Shown here one piece after another: positions 7,863 to 11,097 of a stretch of 11,097 nucleotides of DNA (its first letter is position 1; every line of letters begins with the position of its first letter). Below the pieces are notes generated by a model, which was not told the DNA's origin, did not search any database, and worked only from the letters and a program-made list of their open reading frames with translations. The translations under genes were made by a program, and so were the position numbers. The stretch comes from Halobacteriales archaeon QH_10_67_13 (GTDB taxonomy: Archaea > Halobacteriota > Halobacteria > Halobacteriales > Haloarculaceae), in contig PXQL01000060.1 in the NCBI GenBank assembly GCA_003021335.1, positions 1 to 11,097 of the forward strand, written 5' to 3'.

Positions 7863-8036
7863 GGGCTCGTGGCCTAGTCCGGCAAGGCGGCTGACTCCAG
7901 AGGCCCGTGCCCGGGACGAGACTCCAGCTGATATACTGAGCGGCCGGCTGATCACCGCCCGCGCTGATGACCCTCTGGAGTTCCGAGGCACACCGGAGAT
8001 ATCAGCCAATCGGGGGTTCAAATCCCTCCGAGCCCA
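7863..8036 (+). tRNA. tRNA-Trp (anticodon CCA) with a 100-nt intron
   Basis: Exon 1 is 7863-7900, the intron 7901-8000 and exon 2 8001-8036; the mature RNA is 74 nt. GGGCTCG pairs fully with CGAGCCC (acceptor stem). GCTGA pairs with TCAGC (anticodon stem) around loop C-T-CCA-G-A. The T arm is GGGGG-TTCAAAT-CCCTC with one G-U. Discriminator A73 is not followed by an encoded CCA. The splice sites form a canonical bulge-helix-bulge: exon CTCC pairs with intron GGAG in the 4-bp centre, with 3-nt bulges AGA and ATA cut as AG/A and AT/A. The intron therefore sits at 37/38, as in other haloarchaeal tRNA-Trp genes, and is expected to be removed by the tRNA splicing endonuclease EndA. Confidence 0.97.
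7901..8000 (+). ncRNA. Intron-encoded C/D-box guide for Cm34 and Um39 of tRNA-Trp
   Basis: Two antisense elements against the same tRNA are visible. GCTGATAT (7927-7934) precedes CTGA (7936-7939). The fifth base upstream of that box, A7931, pairs with U39. TCTGGAGT (7974-7981) follows the box TGATGA (7965-7970) and precedes CCGA (7983-7986). The fifth base upstream of CCGA, G7978, pairs with C34. Both obey the D+5 rule for 2'-O-methylation by fibrillarin/Nop5/L7Ae. Haloarchaeal tRNA-Trp introns are known to guide these two sites. The D box here is CCGA rather than CTGA, and the best box C is GGGACGA (7913-7919), also off consensus. Confidence 0.9.
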
Positions 8037-8101
8037 CTCATCCTGATCAAATTATACTGTATTGGGACTACAAGCAGTCGGTAACGCTTCATTACGAGTA
8101 G

Positions 8102-8137
8102 TATTTATATCGACCAATTGTGCGCTGTCGGACAGTA
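8102..8137 (+). promoter_or_regulatory. Orphan leaderless-type promoter pointing towards the first pilin gene (antisense)
   Basis: TATTTATAT (8102-8110) is the strongest plus-strand TATA box in this 150-nt gap. About 27 nt later is ATG 8137, but it reads ATG-ATG-GAA-TAA and stops at once. CTGTC-G-GACAG, a palindrome at 8125-8135, spans the expected start site. Transcription from here would run antisense through 8189-8656. The rest of 8037-8188 holds a (GA)6 run at 8166-8178 and, on the minus strand, TTATTTTATT (8144-8153), a possible pilin terminator. Confidence 0.35.
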
Positions 8138-8188
8138 TGATGGAATAAAATAAGCAGTATCTCACGAGAGAGAGAGAGTTCGTCGTCG

Positions 8189-8656
8189 TCAGTTATCTTC
8201 GGGGATCTCGAACGTGTCGTAGACCTGTTCGTTGTCGCCACGGAAGACGATATCAAACTCGTCTCCCGTGTCCAGATCAAATTCGTCTGGAATCACACTA
8301 TCATTGGTCAGGTTCAGTTCATCGGTAGAATCGCCTGCTCCGATCGTTCCCTCACCGAACGCAGAACTGTTGTCCAGTGAGAACTCACTGTCGTCAGCGA
8401 CGAGGACGAAGTCACCAGCGTCTGCACCGCCGTCAGTCGTATCGACTGAAAGTGTGAAGTTCCCCGCCGTAGAGTCATTGAACTCGCCGTTGAAGTTCAC
8501 GTTTGGCGCGACCTCGTCGGTCTGGTCCCCGAGCCCGAGGACAAACGATGCGATCACGGCGGCGAGAATCACGGTGATTGCGACCATTAGTATGACCCCG
8601 ATCACGGGGCTCACACCACGGTCGCTCTCCTCGCCGCGGAATGGCGGGTGTGACAT
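8189..8656 (-). CDS. Archaeal type IV pilin (Pilin_N family), first of two
   Basis: 155 residues. A short charged leader ends in [13 protein letters not shown]; the prepilin peptidase PibD would cut between Gly14 and Val15. The hydrophobic stretch [18 protein letters not shown] to about residue 42 is the assembly helix conserved across haloarchaeal pilins. The rest is acidic, beta-rich and carries five N-x-S/T sequons, so N-glycosylation is likely. The start at ATG 8656 has a TATA box (ATTTATATACC, about 8682-8692) some 30 nt upstream, giving a nearly leaderless mRNA. GC content is lower than in the housekeeping genes to the left. It would sit in a surface pilus used for adhesion or motility; the particular type of pilus is not evident. 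Confidence 0.92.
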   Translation of the reverse strand: MSHPPFRGEESDRGVSPVIGVILMVAITVILAAVIASFVLGLGDQTDEVAPNVNFNGEFNDSTAGNFTLSVDTTDGGADAGDFVLVADDSEFSLDNSSAFGEGTIGAGDSTDELNLTNDSVIPDEFDLDTGDEFDIVFRGDNEQVYDTFEIPEDN

Positions 8657-8681
8657 GGTCCAATCTGCTGTTCAGCCATCG

Positions 8682-8692
8682 GGTATATAAAT
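8682..8692 (-). promoter_or_regulatory. Promoter of the first pilin
   Basis: ATTTATATACC on the minus strand, 26-36 nt upstream of ATG 8656, is a strong archaeal TATA box. A perfect palindrome CTGTCGACAG lies about 45 nt further upstream, at 8734-8743. Confidence 0.65.
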
Positions 8693-8719
8693 CCTGTTGC
8701 GGCAATATCACAACTGGTA

Positions 8720-9566
8720 TTACAGATCGCAGGCTGTCGACAGGGTACACAGGACTCGCGTCGCGGCTGGCGAGAACAAATAGGTCATATCCCGGGTTCA
8801 CCGCGTACCGCGTCGACGACCAGCTCTTCAAGAAGCCGGTGCATACCACGGCGGAACGCGGCTGGCCGGTCGCTCGATATTTGAACCCGTCGCTCGGGAA
8901 GATCGTCACGGACAGCCTCACGGAGCCAGACGTATGTCCGCGCGCAGCTCTCGCGGCGCGGCGTCGAGATAGGCCGGTAGTCGTAGACCAGTCCGGTCGG
9001 CGTGTTTCGGACCCTGCGGCGCGCCGAGTGCAACGAGGAGCCACCCCAGCGCAGTAGCTTCGGCCCCGGGTCGGAGTTCGGTCGCGCGTGCCCGGCCGCC
9101 GTCGGTGGGGTCGCGCTCGGTGATCGCCGGCGGCTCGCCCGTCGCCGCTCGAGTAGTGTCGTCGCACACGGCTGGGTCTCGTCGCCGACGGTCAGTAGTA
9201 GGGCATACTGGCGCGTGATCGACCCCCCAGCGAAGATCCAGGCGACCAGGCAGTTCAGCGCTCGCGTGCTCGGGCTGGCGGCGTCCCAGCCAAGCCAGCC
9301 ACGCTCCTCGGCGGTCTGAATCGCCCGCACCGGGTCGGGCATCCCGCCATCGAGCCACGGGCGGACACGACTCGGCGGGGCCTGCTCGCCGTCGAGCATG
9401 TTGTTCGCGACCTGGACCCGACCGGTGTTCGGGTGCTCGCCGGTGTACTCGAGGAACGCTTGGTACTGTTGGCACCGCTCCACCCGGTCGTGTCACCGTG
9501 AGGGCTGTAGGTGTTCGCGGGCGCTTTCGAGAACTGCTGTTTGTCAGTCGGGTCGGTGGCTAACAA
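8720..9566 (-). pseudogene. Relic of a haloarchaeal LAGLIDADG-like (homing endonuclease-type) protein
   Basis: Coding signal runs through three frames on the minus strand. The N-terminus (LATDPTDKQQF, from TTG 9566) is in one frame. A second frame, entered by about 9492, gives RVERCQQYQAFLEYTGEHP, a helix-turn-helix-like part (RVRPWLDGGMPDPVRAIQTA) and ALNCLVAWIFAGGSI. Near 9165-9180 a third frame takes over (TRAATGEPPAITERDPTDGG, then LVALGAPQGPKHADR and LPAYLDAAPRELRAD). At about 8935-8945 the second frame returns (TYVWLREAVRDDLPERR to RGEPGI), stopping at TGA 8785-8787. Coding continues one frame over as YDLFVLASRDASPVYP. The GG-S-I core with LP-x-YL-x-x-AP resembles LAGLIDADG-type proteins of haloarchaea; this is from memory, not a search. 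A TATA-like CTTTAATTC near 9586-9594 precedes it. At least four frame changes make it non-functional as read. Confidence 0.75.
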
Positions 9567-9616
9567 TATTATTACTCCGTCAGTCGAATTAAAGATGAGC
9601 GACCGGTGGTCGCGGT

Positions 9617-10108
9617 TTAGTCGCTGTAGTTCCGTGGCGCTTCAAATGTCCGAAGGATCGAGCTCGCGTCGCCGCTGTCGAAGATGATATCGATTGTCGC
9701 TCCCTCGGTGACTGTCTCGTTATTTACAGTAGTCCGGTTGATAGTGAAGCTATCGCCAGCGGAAATTTCTCCATCACTGCCAGCAAAGTTGCTAATTAAG
9801 TTTGACTCATTGTCGAGGTAATCGATACTTCCGCCCAAGTCAAGCTCGCCTTGCTCAATCCGGTCACCAGACTGATGCTGGATCGTCACGATATCTGTAC
9901 TGTCATTTTCCGCAGCAAAGTCCGCCTGGAAGTTCGCGTTCGGTGTCGTATTATTGATCTGCTCACCAAGGCCGAGCACGAAGGTCGCGATTACCGCCGC
10001 CAGAATGACGGTTATTGCGACCATCAGTATGACGCCGATAACGGGCGAGACAGCCCGTCTATCGTCCGATTTTGCTATGTCGCCGAGTGTGTCGAGTGGG
10101 TTTTGCAT
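9617..10108 (-). CDS. Archaeal type IV pilin (Pilin_N family), second of two
   Basis: 163 residues from ATG 10108; an in-frame TTG at 10132 would add eight. The leader MQNPLDTLGDIAKSDDRRA is cut by PibD before [10 protein letters not shown] (after Ala19). The assembly helix to about residue 46 is almost identical to that of the other pilin (one Thr/Ser change near FVLGLG). The mature C-terminal part is unrelated in sequence, with about seven N-x-S/T sequons, acidic and Ile/Asp-rich (TIDIIFDSGDASSIL). Base composition is the most AT-rich of the window's genes. Conserved helix with divergent surface is the usual picture for pilin paralogues that co-assemble or substitute for one another. Confidence 0.92.
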   Translation of the reverse strand: MQNPLDTLGDIAKSDDRRAVSPVIGVILMVAITVILAAVIATFVLGLGEQINNTTPNANFQADFAAENDSTDIVTIQHQSGDRIEQGELDLGGSIDYLDNESNLISNFAGSDGEISAGDSFTINRTTVNNETVTEGATIDIIFDSGDASSILRTFEAPRNYSD

Positions 10109-10150
10109 GGTGTTTGGTGTCTGCGCTCTCAACAGTCGTGACGTCCGACA

Positions 10151-10161
10151 GATTCATATTA
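10151..10161 (-). promoter_or_regulatory. Promoter of the second pilin
   Basis: TAATATGAATC on the minus strand would set the transcription start near 10130, leaving a 20-25 nt leader to ATG 10108 with no Shine-Dalgarno, or coinciding with TTG 10132. CTGTCGGAC follows it immediately (10143-10151). Further right, 10162-10226 holds two small hairpins (GCTCC/GGAGC at 10183-10199, GGGCG/CGCCC at 10211-10223) lying downstream of the Cys-rich relic. Confidence 0.4.
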
Positions 10162-10226
10162 CCCAACTCCCGACAACAAGACGCTCCTGGGTGGGGAGCA
10201 CTGTGTCGCCGGGCGTCCCGCCCGCG

Positions 10227-10639
10227 TCACGGTGTCTTCACGCGTTGCTGCACGTAATAACAGGTACAGTGAAAAAGTCGTCGTGTTCGGGCTGTGGAGC
10301 CGCTGCAGGTCGGACACGCCGCACCGACTTATCTGAACCTGGTCGCCAGCACGGCCTGTACCGGTCGATCAAAGGGTCTTCGACCCGGTACGCCGCCCCA
10401 AACGCCTGCTTCACCGCGACGCCGAGCTGTCGGCGCTGCACCGGGCTGTCGGCGAGCGCCGGGAGCAACGCGCTCTCGCGCTTAGAGCCGCGAGACTCCG
10501 CGTCCACCTCCGCCCACGGGGCCGAACAGCCCGCGAGAGGCCCGTTCCCGAGGCTCCAAAGCGACTCGTACGCTTCGACCACAGAACCGCCCGTAAAAAA
10601 TCCGCCGGTCAGCCCGTGGAGCTGGAGAACCCCGACCGA
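10227..10639 (-). pseudogene. Frameshifted relic with a C-terminal Cys-rich (zinc-finger-like) segment, family not recognised
   Basis: From 10639 to about 10320 one frame looks coding (GVLQLHGLTGGFFTGGSVVE, AYESLWSLGNGPLAG, then QRRQLGVAVKQAFGAAYRVE and DPLIDRYRP). It has GTG 10582 as the only conventional start, although coding character extends 57 nt further upstream to a TGA at 10640-10642. After about 10320 that frame turns basic. The neighbouring frame instead gives ACPTCSGSTARTRRLFHC, then TCYYVQQRVKTP and TGA at 10227-10229. CPTC followed by HCxC is suggestive of a damaged zinc ribbon. No start codon fits the whole, and the frame shifts near 10315-10330, so I read it as a decayed gene. 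I cannot assign a function. Confidence 0.5.
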
Positions 10640-10681
10640 TCAAGCGGGTCGGAAGCCAACGAACGTCGATGCCCTGGACTC

Positions 10682-11097
10682 CTACAGCTGTGACCCGATA
10701 GCGCCGCCGACCGCGCCCAACACGACGGGGTAGCCGACCCCAACGAACAGCAGACTCTGGACCAGCGGCGGCCCGGTCTCGACGGTCGACCCGAACGCCG
10801 ACTGCGAGATGGTAAACACGAAGCTCCCAACTAGAGCCAGCACGGCGACCCCGGCCACGAGCGTGGCGCCGGCCATCGCGCCCTCGCCGATCTCGACGGC
10901 ACCAGCCTGGCGTGCGACGACGATCCCGGCCAGTACCAACAACACGACCGGGATCAGGTGATAGACGATGGCGGGCACATCGAGGTTGGCCGCGCCTCCG
11001 GTGACGTAGTTCGCCGACTCACTCTGCCCGCCCGCGCTAAACTCGACATCGACGAACTGGGCGTTGTAGAAGACCCAGCCGCTGCCTTCGATCAGAT
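10682..11097 (-). CDS. C-terminal part of an unrecognised haloarchaeal membrane protein
   Basis: 138 residues to the TAG at 10682-10684; the N-terminus is beyond the right edge, so the GTG at 10978 is internal, not a start. The visible part begins GSGWVFYNAQFVDVEFS, an extracellular-type segment that follows a helix in some haloarchaeal membrane proteins. A Gly/Asn-rich loop and three to four helices follow (about IVYHLIPVVLLVLAGIVVA, GATLVAGVAVLALVGSFVF, LFVGVGYPVVLGAVGGAIG). I believe it belongs to a conserved haloarchaeal family of unknown function but cannot name it with confidence. It lies 42 nt upstream of the Cys-rich relic on the same strand. Confidence 0.8.
   Translation of the reverse strand, partial: LIEGSGWVFYNAQFVDVEFSAGGQSESANYVTGGAANLDVPAIVYHLIPVVLLVLAGIVVARQAGAVEIGEGAMAGATLVAGVAVLALVGSFVFTISQSAFGSTVETGPPLVQSLLFVGVGYPVVLGAVGGAIGSQL

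Noticed and set aside
6600..8021. 473-codon open frame on the minus strand opposite the DUF5794-like gene
   Set aside because: It is Ser/Ala/Pro/Arg-rich, mirrors the codon bias of the plus-strand gene, and runs straight through the intact tRNA-Trp gene.
7863..8036. tRNA-Trp as an integration site for a mobile element
   Set aside because: I saw no second copy of the tRNA 3' end and no integrase gene in the window.
8137..8148. Leaderless gene starting at ATG 8137
   Set aside because: It reads ATG-ATG-GAA-TAA; kept only as a possible promoter.
8166..8178. GA dinucleotide run as a functional repeat
   Set aside because: It is only six and a half units in an intergenic tail, with no sign of function.
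8232..8690. 152-codon plus-strand open frame opposite the first pilin
   Set aside because: Ser/Thr/Pro-rich reverse reading of an acidic pilin; no start signal or family resemblance.

Overview
The window is haloarchaeal DNA. It has high GC with strong G/C bias at third codon positions, acidic proteins, and TATA boxes about 25-30 nt upstream of several (near-)leaderless starts. It also carries a tRNA-Trp gene with an intron at 37/38 that has a bulge-helix-bulge and contains a C/D-box methylation guide, plus two class III-signal type IV pilins. I cannot name the genus.

Left part (1-3174, all minus strand): the N-terminal half of a family 4 glycosyltransferase, a TMEM165/GDT1-type cation transporter with a perfect palindrome inside its promoter, and a two-gene unit of a small DUF3311-type membrane protein overlapping a sodium:solute symporter.

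Centre (3286-4854, plus strand): a small haloarchaeal protein of unknown function, then an aCPSF2-type beta-CASP ribonuclease. It converges on guaB (IMP dehydrogenase, minus strand). guaB is clearly broken: one segment is missing with a frameshift near 6045, and a second is missing in frame near 5098.

Right of guaB: a 380-nt stretch with promoter- and operator-like sequence but no convincing gene, a DUF5794-like multi-spanning membrane protein, and a short zinc-ribbon (DUF5795-like) reading frame whose coding signal starts upstream in a shifted frame. Then comes intron-containing tRNA-Trp (7863-8036).

Right part (8189-11097, all minus strand): two sequon-rich type IV pilins separate a multiply frameshifted relic that resembles a haloarchaeal LAGLIDADG-type protein. 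Next are a frameshifted Cys-rich relic and the C-terminal end of an unrecognised membrane protein that runs off the window.

The unusual theme is gene decay: guaB, the LAGLIDADG-like relic, probably the DUF5794/zinc-ribbon pair and the Cys-rich relic all show losses of sequence or frame. Several lie at short direct repeats or mononucleotide/dinucleotide runs. Either the region carries a slippage/microhomology deletion signature or the assembly has lost bases; raw reads would decide. I found no CRISPR array, intact transposase or rRNA.
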